From Lunularia cruciata (lineage: Eukaryota; Streptophyta; Marchantiopsida; Lunulariales; Lunulariaceae): 64,000 bases of DNA. Location: NCBI GenBank assembly GCA_948567375.1, contig OX419760.1, forward strand, positions 23,064,001 through 23,128,000, given 5' to 3'. The notes under the pieces are model-generated. The model was not told where the DNA came from. It was given only the letters and a program-made list of their open reading frames with translations, and ran no database searches. A program made the translations under genes and the position numbers. Shown here one piece after another: positions 11,521 through 21,485 of this stretch; position 1 is the first letter of the stretch; each line of letters opens with the position of its first letter.

Positions 11521-11800
11521 GGGTATGGTTCTCCCAATTCATGAACATTGATTCCAAACATATTACAAAGGGAATGCTTGCTGCTGAAAATGTTAATATC
11601 ATGCACTATTATGCATGGTATTGACTAATATTTAGTAATAGAGTTTAGGAAGTGAATCTTTGGAGAGTCTATTTATTTTACTATGTAGGGCTGAGTCTGT
11701 TTATTTTACTATGTTGGGCTACGTAGCTCTGGTTGTTCATGTGGTGCTTCCTACAAGTGCCGCAGCAGTAACAAGTATGTCATCTGTCCACGGTGTCGGT
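11521..11800 (+). repeat. Tandem module, unit 2 (cysteine-rich frame)
   Basis: Second copy of the preceding module, lacking the internal 50-bp sub-repeat duplication. The corresponding frame reads SGCSCGASYKC and runs on through YVICPRCRCRRE without a stop, because the donor-like site of unit 1 is changed (CAGGTATGT to CAAGTATGT). Two cysteines of unit 1 are replaced (by Y and R). The pair could be duplicated exons or a duplicated non-coding tract; no upstream start codon is evident. Confidence 0.45.
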
Positions 11801-12234
11801 GTCGTCGTGAAAATAGCCCACATGTACCCTTGAGGCTTTTGGTGTGATAAATTTTCTGTTTTTCTTTTTTGTTGTTGTAAGGAACATGGATTTATGTCAA
11901 TATGTCTTGGGTGTGGTTTTATGCTACCTTGCTGCGAGAGATATTTCCTATATTATTGTGAAGCCAGAAAAAGTTATGGTGTTATTAGCAAGATGAGTCT
12001 TTTAATGTGGCTTGAGCCAAGAAATAATGTTGGGTTACACAAGCTCAGGTTTTGTTTGATGTTATTGGAGTGAAGAGTATTTTCCTTAGTGGAGGAGCAA
12101 AAAGAGTCTTTTGAGTTGGAAATACTTCGGGAGGCTTTAGAGGAGTTTTGATAGTGAAAGGTTTGGGGAATAATAGCAGGAAAAAGTTAGAGGAGGAGCT
12201 CAAGAGGAGAGGTTTTAGCTCAGGAGGAGAGGTT

Positions 12235-12645
12235 TTTCTTGCAGGACAGGACCCGGAGAGGGATGACAGATATTGGGCAGAAGAGGAAGGTTGGCCTGGA
12301 CGGGAACCGAGGAGAAATGTTCCGAGAGATGTTTGGCTGAGGACAGAGTGCAATAAGGAGATTTTTGAGTTAGGAAGGTTGGCCTGGACAGGAGCTAGGG
12401 GGAAATGTTGTCGGGAGATGTTTGGTTGAGGACAGAGGGCAATAAGGAGATCTTCGAGTTAGGAAGGTTGGCCTGGACAGGAATTGAGGAGAAATGTATT
12501 GGGAGATGTCTGGATGAGGACAGAGGGCAATAAGGAGATTTTTGAGTTAGGAAGGTTGGCCTGGACAGGAACTAAGGAGAAATGTTTTGGGAGATGTCTG
12601 GCGGAGGACAGAGGGCAGTAAGGAGGATTTTGAGTTAGAGATCTT
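12235..12645 (+). repeat. Minisatellite, about 88-bp period
   Basis: At least four units marked by gagatgtttgg/gagatgtctgg at 12326, 12415, 12503 and 12591, each followed by gaggacagag and aggaaggttggcctggacagg, with a partial unit before. Period 88-89 bp. Units differ by scattered substitutions and the last is shortened. The plus strand is strongly purine-rich. Because 88 is not a multiple of 3, a tandem coding repeat is unlikely even though open frames cross it. Confidence 0.8.
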
Positions 12646-12839
12646 GTGGCTGGACAGGAAGGAACTTGGAGAGAAAATGCTCTAAGAGAAGAATTTTGCA
12701 AGTATGCCTTGAGGTGCAGGGCAAGAGAGGATTTTGATAGGTATGGCTTGAGATTGTGAACATCAGAAGGGAAATCTTTGCAGGCAAGTATGGCTTGAGA
12801 TTGTGAAGGCCAGAAAGGAGAATTTTTGAATTGCCTTGG

Positions 12840-13100
12840 GCAGGACAGTGGGAGAGGGAAGAAGGGCTGTGCAGGAATTTTTGAATTGAGATAGGGTGTG
12901 CAAGAGAGGGGAAATTTTTGAAATGCTTTTGTGTAGGATAGTGGGAGAGGAAAACAGAAATGTACATGAATTTTTGAAGTGAGATAGTGTGTGGAGGAGA
13001 AGAGAAATTTAGAAATGCTTTGGGCTGGATAGTGGGAGAGGGAAGCAGGGCTGTGCAGGAATTTTTGAAGTGAGTTGAGGTGGCAATGGAAGGGGGAAGG
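12840..13100 (+). repeat. Second minisatellite, about 92-bp period
   Basis: Three units marked by agtgggagagg at 12846, 12940 and 13031 and by gaatttttgaa. It lies 200 bp after the 88-bp array in the same purine-rich tract. The minus strand is open across it (12459-13109, 216 codons), but the product is a low-complexity Ser/Pro/Leu/Phe/His sequence that simply reflects the pyrimidine bias. Confidence 0.7.
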
Positions 13101-13539
13101 TGTCCTCATGAAGGGATTGTAGGGTTTTCACAGTACAAGTGCAGGGATATTTTCTTGAGTGTAAAGCCTTATGAGACTTGGCTGAAGGAGTTGAATTTTG
13201 CAGAGGAAGGACTGGACTAGAGTGAAGTTTTGGAGAGTTGGCTTGCTGAGGAGAGAGGAGGATCTTCAAGGGCTTTAAAAGGAGATTTTTGAAGGGTTTT
13301 GCCTTGAGCAGTGAAAGGAACTGGAGTGAAGGTTTGGAGTTGCTCTGCTGAGGAGGTGACAAGAGAGGAAGGAAGTTTCGAGAGAAATCTGCTGGCTGAG
13401 CATGGCAAGAGAGTGAGGAGAGAAATTCCAGAGGTGATGACAATGCAAATTTGCAATGACAAGAAAGGAGAATCACCAAAGAGGATCTGCCGAGCAGCAA
13501 TCTTGGGGAGAGACCTGCAGATAGGAAGCTAAATGCTGT

Positions 13540-14534
13540 AAGGGATAGGAGTTAGGACCTGGATCTTTCCTATTTTGTATATGCTTGATTAGACAATGTG
13601 CTTGATGAAAAACTATTTGGTCTGAGTTTTGATCATCATGAAGAATTTATGAATTTTGGAAAACTCGGTGCGGTGATTGAAGTGACATTCCTTGTGAATG
13701 AATGTGTATGTAAAAATATAAGCAAACACTGATAAGAAAATAATGAAAACTTTGGCACTCAGTCTGGTACACAAAAGTGAGTCAAGTCTTTGGACAAAAT
13801 CCCGGGGTAGAATCTATTGCATGACCTAGTGGACTAGTCCATGAATCCCACCAAGTCTGTGCTTTGGGCCAAGCCTGACTATCACAACAAAAACCCCACC
13901 CACCTAAGAATGATAGACTAAGAAAAGAGTTTGGAATGACAGATCAGGAATAGTAGCCAGAGAACAAGTAGGAAAATTTAACCTAAAGCCTATGCAAGTA
14001 TGCATTGACAAGGATCAGCACCCGGAATAGCTACAAATGATCTCCCAAGAGAAGCTACTATCATAAATCCAGAGAACAGAACCAGTGCCAAACTATGGAA
14101 GAACTACTGAGTCTATGAAAAACAAGACAGCCTAAGCACATGCAGCCAGGTGCCCGGCGCAATCTTGAGACCTTACAATCCCCATGACAATGGAATCTGG
14201 TTACAATACATTCATGCACGTCAAGAATAGCCAACAAAAACTGGATGCATCTCGGTTGAGGTGGTACCTTGTAAGGCACTCACATGTCTATAATCAATAG
14301 AACTAGCTCAAAAGATAGAAGATCCCACTTTTCTATCTATTCAAAAGATAGAAGATTCTCACTTTTCTATCTATTTCAATACTTTGCATGAATATATGTG
14401 GAGTGCTGCATCTCTAAATCTTGTCTGTAAACATTTGATGCAAAAATATCATGCTTGTCTTTATGCAAAAAATGATATATTATTGTGATTGTTCATTGTT
14501 TGTAGTTGTTGTTCTAAGAGATTCTATTGAGTTT
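13540..14534. other. Unassigned flank of Gy-A (about 1 kb)
   Basis: No open frame above about 70 codons, no recognisable domain and no repeat partner found in the window. It ends at the outer edge of the Gy-A 3' LTR. I see nothing in it that can be supported as a gene. Confidence 0.4.
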
Positions 14535-15322
14535 TGTGAGCCGGCCTGTCTCTCACTCAGGATGAACCTCTAATGGCTATTATGGTAGAGTACCATGGAC
14601 TAAGAAGGCAAAGAACCCCAACTCCATCATAGTCCTCCAAGGCTAACACTCCAAGACTCAAGACATTGCTCAATGATGAACCTCTAATGGCTATTATGGT
14701 AGAGTACCATGGACTAAGAAGGCAAAGAACCCCAACTCCATCATAGTCTTCCAAGGCTAACACTCCAAGACTCAAGACATTGCTCACTAGAGAACTCAAT
14801 GAGATAAAGATAGCTGGAAATGAAAGGATGATGAGTACCTCTTCACCTCTAATTTATATACTTGTGAAATAATTACATGTCAAAGTTACTATTTACCATA
14901 GTAACTCAAGTAACTAGGCTAAAAGTCAAGTAAAGTCAAAAAGTATAAAGGAATATCCATCCACATGGGCATATTCCACTAAGCATGTGATCTTATCTTG
15001 ACCCAACTGCTAAGTCAAGGATTCCTTCACATGGGTTATCCTTGGACTAGAGAAGAATCCAAAACAAAAATGCTTGCAAGCCAAGAGTTCTCTACGCTTT
15101 CCTCAAAGCCAAACACCTAGGAATAATACCAAGTCAACACACTAGAATCCAAAATAGTGGTGCTCATCTTTTCCATTTCTTCTAAAGTAAGGTCCCCTCT
15201 ATCTTAGCTATGACTAACTTTAGCTAATCATGATTAATGTAGAATCATCTTTTATCTCTATATAAATAATATCTCTCAATTATTTGTAATACTAAGCTAA
15301 ATATCATAATATCACACACATG
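14535..15322 (-). repeat. Gy-A copy 1, 3' LTR
   Basis: On the plus strand it begins TGTGAGCCGGCCTGTCTC and matches the 5' LTR (21486-22173), the LTR at 30443-31108 (inverted) and the solo LTR at 46995-47684. It ends abruptly after cacacacatg at 15322. The terminal 17 bp or so (caaaaatgggtgttaca in the solo copy) is missing, and integrase coding sequence follows at once, so the LTR/internal boundary has been deleted. It also contains a 114-bp tandem duplication. Confidence 0.9.
14561..14788 (-). repeat. 114-bp tandem duplication in LTR
   Basis: Two adjacent copies, 14561-14674 and 14675-14788, both starting gatgaacctctaatgg, with only one or two differences (such as tcctcc/tcttcc). The other three Gy-A LTRs in the window carry the segment once. 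The period equals 38 codons, which makes a duplicated but meaningless minus-strand frame at 14557-14799. Confidence 0.92.
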
Positions 15323-16020
15323 ACTCCACCTTCTTCTTGCCTTGCCTCTTGTCATAGCTCTCCTTTTGTTTTCTTTGGGCTTGCTCCACTTGATCCATAG
15401 CAACTGCTCTTGCCTCTTCCAATTCCATGAGTTGATCCTTCCTTGACTTCTTTGCATCACTTTCTTCTGCTTTCTTCAATCTCTTGTGAATTCTTTGGAA
15501 GGTACAAAGATCAAAGTGAATAGGTAAGGTTGACTCAATACCACATCCCAATTGAAATGGAGAATATCTAGTGGAAGTCTTCATGGTCGTCCTATACTCT
15601 CACAAAACTGCATGAATCCTCTTATCCTAATGATGTTTAGCCCCCTCCATTTCTGCATCATTGGCCAACATCATGCACAAGGTCTGATTGGTTCTCTTTG
15701 CCAAGCCATTGGAATTTGGCTTATAGGATGTAGCTACTCTATGTGTGATAGAGAAATGTTGTAGCCTGGCTATAGTGATGCTTCCTATAAACTCTCCTCC
15801 TCTATCTGAAACCAACTCCAAATGGCATCCAAACCTAGTGATAATGCATTCATACAGAAATCTCCCAACTTCATCTTCATTTTTGTCCTCAATGGTCTAG
15901 CCTCAACCCACTTGGTAAGATTATCAGTAGCTACCACAATATACCAATTGTTCCTTGGGGTTCTATTGAGAGGACCTACAAAATCAATTCCCCACTTCTC
16001 AAAAGGTCATAGCAATGGAA
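15323..16020 (-). pseudogene. Gy-A integrase core (copy 1)
   Basis: Integrase joins element DNA to the host chromosome. Read from 16020 leftward, the frame gives WGIDFVGPLNRTPRN and VVATDNLTKWVEA (first catalytic Asp), then shifts frame into a segment with ELVSDRGGEF (second Asp) and YKPNSNGLAKRTNQT. In related elements the last motif has a catalytic Glu (AERTN), so this copy carries Glu to Lys. The following text, RLKKAEESDAKKSRKDQ, belongs to the C-terminal region. The rest is removed at the junction with the LTR at 15322. The frameshift, active-site change and truncation all point to an inactive protein. Confidence 0.8.
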
Positions 16021-16025
16021 TTGAT

Positions 16026-16805
16026 CTAAAGTGGTGGAGTGGAAGTAGACTTTCTAGCAAAAGCTTGACAAACATGACAAGTTTTGCAATAATCAAGATA
16101 ATCCTTGAAAATCCCTCTCCAATGGTAACTTGCGTCTAGAATCTTGAAAGTAGTCACCTTTCTTGCAAAGTGTCCTCCATGAAACTCCTTTATGAGTAAA
16201 ATAGACTCTTCCTTACCCACAGCTCTTTGAAGTAGACCATCTGCTCCTTGGTGAAAAAGAATATTCTCCACCATTGTGTAAGGTCTAGATCTTGCTGCAA
16301 GGGCCTTCCTCTCCCTAACAAGTATCCCTTCTAGATAGTTACCTCTTGTCACAATCTCCTTGTACTCCATTGGAACCTCTTGAGTGATTGAGATTGTTAT
16401 GAGCTCCTCATTTGAGAAGGAATCATCCAATGGCTCATCTCCATCATGATCATAGATCATGGATAAATAATCAACATTTGCATGTTTCTTTCTTGGCCTA
16501 TCTTCAATGGTGTAGTCATACTCAGACAAGAGTATCATCCACCTTGCTAACTTCCCTTCCACATTAGGCTTGTTGAAAATGTACTTCAAAGCCTTGTGAT
16601 CTGTGACAATGGTGGCTTGCCCTCCAATCAAGTAGTGTCTAAACTTCTTGAGACCAAATATCACTACCAACCCTCCTCTCTTCATGACAGAGTAGTTCTT
16701 TTTTGTTGAAACCATCTGCCTACTAGCATAAGCTATTGGATAATCATGCACATCTTGGTCTAATTGACTAAGAGTGCATCCTATAGCTACATTAGAAGTA
16801 TCCAT
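16026..16805 (-). pseudogene. Gy-A RNase H and integrase zinc domain
   Basis: An open 259-codon frame. It starts with the RNase H motif MDTSNVAIGCTLSQ (equivalent to DAS in most relatives; here DTS), continues through YASRQM and TDHKALKYIF, and passes into LARWMILLSEYDYTI. Near its end lies the HHCC integrase zinc domain, GGHFARKVTTFKILDASYHW, then CKTCHVCQ. RNase H removes RNA from the RNA-DNA hybrid during reverse transcription; the zinc domain helps integrase multimerise. This is the longest intact stretch of the element. The flanking RT and integrase parts are in other frames or separated by stops. Confidence 0.85.
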
Positions 16806-16865
16806 GTAGAGGATGAAAGGCTTACTCCAATCAGGTTCAGCAAGAATTGGAGCTACAACAAGGGA

Positions 16866-17786
16866 TTACTTGAGCTCCTCAAAAGCTTTGAGAGCCTCCT
16901 TGTCCTCCAAAATCACCATGTAATCTACACCCTTCTTCATGTAGATGGTCAATGTATAAGCCTTGTTGAAAAATGAGAAGCTGAACCTCCTATAATACCC
17001 AACCACCCCCAAGAATTGGCATAACTTTGTCAAGCTTGAAAGGAATGAAAGGTCTGAGATTTTCCTCACTTTATCACTATCAACTACTATTCTATCCTTG
17101 GAGATGATGTGCCCCAAAATAAGACCTTTTCACATCCAAAAATGCACTTCTTAGGGTTGAGTAATGCATTTTCCTCATCCAAGTGTTGCAAGACCTTGAT
17201 TAGGTGCTCAAAATGCTCCTCCTTGCTCCCATAGACACAAAAGTCATCAATGAAGTCTCTCACAAATTTTCCAATGAAAGGTTCAAATACCTTTTTCATG
17301 AACCATTGGAATGTGGTTGGAGCATTGCAAAGCCCAAAAGGCATGACCTTGAAAGCATAAGTTCCCCAAGGTGTGATGAGTGAGTTGTTGATGCTTTGGT
17401 GCAGTCTTGATTTGGTTGTATCCACTATAACCATCTCCAAAATTGTACCTCTCATGACCTACAACCTCTTCCAAGATCTTATCAATGAATGGCAAAGAGT
17501 AGTAGTCCTTCTTGGTAACAAAATTGAGCTTCTTGTAATCCACACATACTTGGAGCTTGCCATTCTTTTTCTTCACAATGACAATTAGAGACACCCATTC
17601 TAAATTCTCCATCTCAAAGATAAATCCAGCCTCCTTGAGCTTATCAATCTCCTCTTCCACAACCAAGGATATTGGTGGGCTAATGCGACGTTGCTTTTGG
17701 CGGATTGGTCTTGCATGTGACTCCACCTCTATCTTGTGCTCCTCCAAAGTGACTTCCTTCAAATCCTTGTAACTAAAAGCAAACAC
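16866..17786 (-). pseudogene. Gy-A reverse transcriptase (copy 1)
   Basis: Overlapping frames 17786-17283, 17455-17087 and 17117-16866 together give a complete RT. Seen in order: VVEEEIDKLKEAGFIF, LQVCVDYKKLN, FGDGYSGYNQI, FKVMPFGLCNAPTTF, the catalytic box FIDDFCVYG and the connection LSFLSSLTKLCQFLGVVGYY. At least two frameshifts separate these blocks, so no full-length enzyme can be made. The catalytic Asp pair is still present. Between RT and the protease lies an acidic spacer (17958-18149). The 30-kb Gy-A copy has the same domain at 36311-37231. Confidence 0.9.
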
Positions 17787-18358
17787 ATGGATGAACTTGC
17801 TGAAAATATCCTCAAATCTTACCTACTCCTCCTTGGTAACATTTGGGCCATATTTGAGGGTAGATAACCTCCTCTCTATCTCCTCAAGTGTCAATGGTGA
17901 TTTATCTGGGTCCTTCAAAACCTCAAGCTTAGGTGAAAAATCCATAGCACACAAGGGCTACACATCCTCATCAAATTCAAATTCATCCTCCTCCATGGAA
18001 GTCTCCTCCTCCATGCTTGTGTCCATACTTGAAGCTCCTTCTTCAAAATTTGATTCCCAATAGTCAAAAGATGGTGTATTTGAACATGAAGTATTGGTGT
18101 TGTTAGTCATAGGAACTATGACTCTATGGTTTGATGGACCAATCCTCAAGTACCCTTTGTGCCATCAATCAGTTGTGCATGCTGCTCTCAACCATAGCCT
18201 CCCAAGAAGTAAGTCATAGCTTGAATCCTTCAAGACTTGGAAAGTCATGAGATTTTAAATTCCCATAATTGAAAATAGCACCTTATCCATCACCCCTATT
18301 GGTCAAACTTGTTGCTTTTTTGCCATGCTCACCACAAATGTTGAAGGTCTTGAGGGTA

Positions 18359-18964
18359 TCATACCAAACTCTTCATCAACCTTTCTGACATGGCAGTCAT
18401 TACTGATCCTCCATCAACCAATGCATCCTTGATGTTGTGACCATTCACTCTCACATCAATCTTAGAGGCATATTCACAAGCCTCCAATGGTGCTGGTTTG
18501 GCATCCACCACTCCCATTGATACTAGAACTTTTACGTTCTTCTTCCTCTTGCTCCTTGTAGAACTCAAGCCACCTCTTAGCTCCTTTCTCAAAGTAGGAT
18601 TCAAAGCAATCAATTGGCCCACTATAACGTTAGCCTTGTGACTACCAACATCATCCAAGACATTGTAATTCCATTGTTGCTTTGAGATCAAGAAGTTCTC
18701 CATCCTCAACTCTATCCTTGGAGTCTTTGTTGTTGATGGTGTTGAAGTGCTTGTGCAAGTGCTCCTAGTAAGCATAGGAGTATCTTGGCTAGGAGTGAAT
18801 CCTTGAAAAGAGTGCACATTCTCTACAAAACAAGCTCTCTTTTTCTCTTGTGCCAAAAGATCCAAATGAAGATCTTTAGAGTTTGAGCACTCTTCCTTCT
18901 CATATTTGCTCTCAACCACATCTATGGATTCTATCCCCGTACCTTTGTTTGGATTAGGAGCCAC
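18359..18964 (-). pseudogene. Gy-A gag C-terminus and aspartic protease
   Basis: A 201-codon open frame. The N-terminal two thirds are a charged linker following the zinc knuckle. The C-terminal part contains the retropepsin active-site motif ALVDGGSVMTAMS (D-[ST/G]-G form, here DGGS) after IDVRVNGHNIKD. The protease would cut the gag-pol polyprotein. The second Gy-A copy has VDEGSSVNAMS at the same place, which supports VDGGS as ancestral. The domain tail (the flap and the conserved LLGR) continues beyond a stop, near 18200. Confidence 0.75.
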
Positions 18965-19919
18965 TTGGGTTTCACTTCCTCCCTTTTTCTCTCTATTGGC
19001 TTCCTCATAACTCCTTCCTCCATGGTAAGTGGAATTTGGGGAATTCCTTTGGATATGGCCTCTTTCTCCACAACCAAAACAATTTCTATCATTGAAATTG
19101 CTGGTGGTTGGCCTCCACTATATGGATAGTTTCCATAACTCCAAGGCCCTCTCCCTACATTCTGATCTACCTCTCTCTTCTCCCATAGTTGCACCATATT
19201 GATCTTGAGATCTACAAGTTGTTCTATGATGGTTTGAAGTGGATCCTTTGGTAGGAGTGCAAGAATTGGAGCAACTAATACTTGTGGTGCAACCCTTGTT
19301 ACCAAAGTATCAAAAGTTTCACCATACTTGTAACCTTGAGGAGGATGCACAACCTCCTTTGACACCAAATCACTCTCATCCCTTTCCAAACTCTCCTCCA
19401 TATGAATTGTGATCTTGATAGCTTCAACCTTGAAAGAAGGTTTCTCATATCTCACCTTGCTTCTAATTTGTGATCTCAACCCTCCCACAAAATTCTTGGT
19501 GAGCATGGCCCCTATGCCAATCATAGTAATCTTCACATCATCCTCACCTTTCCTCAACACTATGCAAAATCTGGACTCTAATTTTTCCATTCTTTCCACA
19601 TAGACTTTCACTTTCTCTCCATCTCCTTGCTTGAGAAAGGTAACCTCACTCATCAATCTCTCATAACTCTCATCTCAAAGAAAGTTCTCAATGAGTGTTG
19701 AAGTCAAACTCCCCCAAGCTCTTCTTGCCCATCTCTCCTCTCTCTCTTTTGGTATTCTGACTCATACCATGTAAGTGCTACATCCTCAAAGAAATATAGT
19801 AATAACAAGGCCCACTCATTCCTCCTCTCATTGTTTCCTATGAAAGCTCTCTTGAAGTCTCTCACAAAGGCCTCCATATCTTCTCCATCCTTGCTAAAGA
19901 AAACCGGAAGTTTTCCCAT
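18931..19919 (-). pseudogene. Gy-A gag (copy 1)
   Basis: Gag starts at 19919 (MGKLPVFFSKDGEDMEAFVR) and shows the retrotransposon-gag signature with ALTWYESEYQ. It is interrupted near 19700 and resumes at 19656 (EVTFLKQGDGEKVKVYVERM). A CCHC knuckle (NCFGCGERGHIQRN, with the last Cys changed) follows near 19060-19100 in another frame. It is structural protein for the particle. The start is chosen because the 30-kb copy has an ATG at the same place (32669) with the same N-terminus. Confidence 0.85.
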
Positions 19920-20151
19920 CTTAACCCCTCACTATCTTTCTTTCTCTCAATTTTTCTTTTTCTCTTTTCTTTTCTCTCACTCTATAACTAATAGAGTATG
20001 TACATGACTAACACTATTTGAGAGTAATCCACCATAGGGAACAAAAAAGGTTTAGTTTACTCCAAGATTTCTATAGCAATATCAAATCCTAGAGTGCATA
20101 TTAATTGAACCCTCATGCATAATTTATCCATAAGTTGAAAGATTATCTCCA

Positions 20152-20604
20152 TCACTTAACTTGAGAACTAGCTGATGAAGGTGGTAGTATTTCTATAGTT
20201 GTACTAAGACTCTCTCCAAGATCCTTTACCAAAGTCTCCAAAAATGTTTTTACTCCACTATACTCAGGTCCTTTTGGAAGTCCTTCAACTCCACAAACCT
20301 CACACAACTCCTTGGTCTTAGATCTTCTCCCTCCCAATCTTGGTGAAGAAGGTCCAACATGCAAACCCAAGTCAAGTAATCTTCTCCTTTCCCTCAATCT
20401 CTTGCTCTCAAAGGTCAATGGACATGAACATGCCTTATGTCTCTTCTCTCCACATAGAAAGCACTTAGACTCACTCTTTTCTCCAAGTGGTGTAGGTTTT
20501 TGGATCCTCTCAACACTCTCTTCAAATTCTATTCTAAACTCTCTTTTCCTCAAATCCACCCTTACAATCACCTCAAACCCTTGGGGAACCTTGCATAGTC
20601 TCAA
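20152..20604 (-). CDS. Gy-A upstream ORF with CCHC knuckle
   Basis: A 150-codon open frame between the 5' LTR and gag, beginning MRLCKVPQGFEVIVRVDLRK. It contains a perfect retroviral-type zinc knuckle, CFLCGEKRHKACSC (C-x2-C-x4-H-x4-C), then a basic stretch ESKRLRERRRLLDLG and CEVCG. The Gy-A copy on the other strand has the same ORF at the same position (31993-32441), there split by a frameshift. It is separate from the gag knuckle. Extra ORFs before gag are known in some Tat-lineage plant elements (Ogre); whether this one is homologous is untested. A nucleic-acid-binding role is inferred from the knuckle only. Confidence 0.7.
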   Translation of the reverse strand: MRLCKVPQGFEVIVRVDLRKREFRIEFEESVERIQKPTPLGEKSESKCFLCGEKRHKACSCPLTFESKRLRERRRLLDLGLHVGPSSPRLGGRRSKTKELCEVCGVEGLPKGPEYSGVKTFLETLVKDLGESLSTTIEILPPSSASSQVK

Positions 20605-21463
20605 CTTTTACTCTTGATGACCTTCCATGTTCCCAAGATGAATCTAAACACTCAAACATTCATAGTTTGTTGCTCTCAAACTCCTCATGCATGAGATCTC
20701 CACTCTGCGAAATTTGCCCCTCCTCACAATGTCACTCAAATCTCTTAATTGGTATGTTGGAGTCCTTTGAAAGTTTGTACACTTGATCAAAATTCTAGTG
20801 CATCACTTCATGCAAAATTTCAGGTCTTTTCATCCAGCCACTTGGCCTAGACATCTTTCTATTCAACACACATATTTCAGATTTATTCTGAAAACTAACC
20901 CCCTCAGTTTAAAAACTCATTACTCCATGCGCAAAAATGATCTCACTCTAAATTTTGTGCCAAAAGGTATGATAAAATGCATTGAATTTTCTTCAAAAGT
21001 TTTGAGAAAATCCAATGAGAATTGAAGAAATAGTAGACTCTATACAATTTTCTAGAGAGCATGCAGTTGCGAGAACAATTTACCCTATCAACTTTCAAAA
21101 AATTTAGCTCAGTTTGCATAGTAGTTATCAAAATAATTTCAAGTGTGCTAAATAAAGGATAACCTAAGCTATCATGTGTAGAAATTTCAAGTCTAGATCT
21201 TAAACTTGAGATTTTGCCCAAAATCAACGTAATCTCCAAAATCTGCAATCCACCTCACATAATCTCTCCAAATCCTCTCATGTGTACAAGATGTACAAAT
21301 CACCTCAAAGACATCCTAATGAACTATAGGGTATACAAATGTGTCTTGTTTCTCTAACATAAGTTTAGCTCTCTCCTCTAATATTCTCTCCAAGTGAGCT
21401 CTCATAGTCTCCTTCTGCCTAATGTAGAATTGAACGCGGAACATTATCTTGTCTTCTAGAGAG

Positions 21464-21480
21464 ATCCCAACAATAGAATC
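21464..21480 (-). other. Gy-A primer-binding site (copy 1), decayed
   Basis: Directly inside the 5' LTR. On the element strand it reads GATTCTATTGTTGGGAT, the diverged counterpart of GCTTCCATTGTCGGGGA at 31114-31130 in the other copy and of the Asp-tRNA-type site used by many plant gypsy elements. Confidence 0.5.
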
Positions 21481-21485
21481 AAAAA

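Noticed and set aside
12459-13109. Minus-strand 216-codon ORF
   Set aside because: Low-complexity product of a pyrimidine-rich strand with minisatellites whose periods are not multiples of three.
14557-14799. Minus-strand ORF with a perfect internal protein repeat
   Set aside because: It is the 114-bp LTR duplication read as codons, inside a non-coding LTR.
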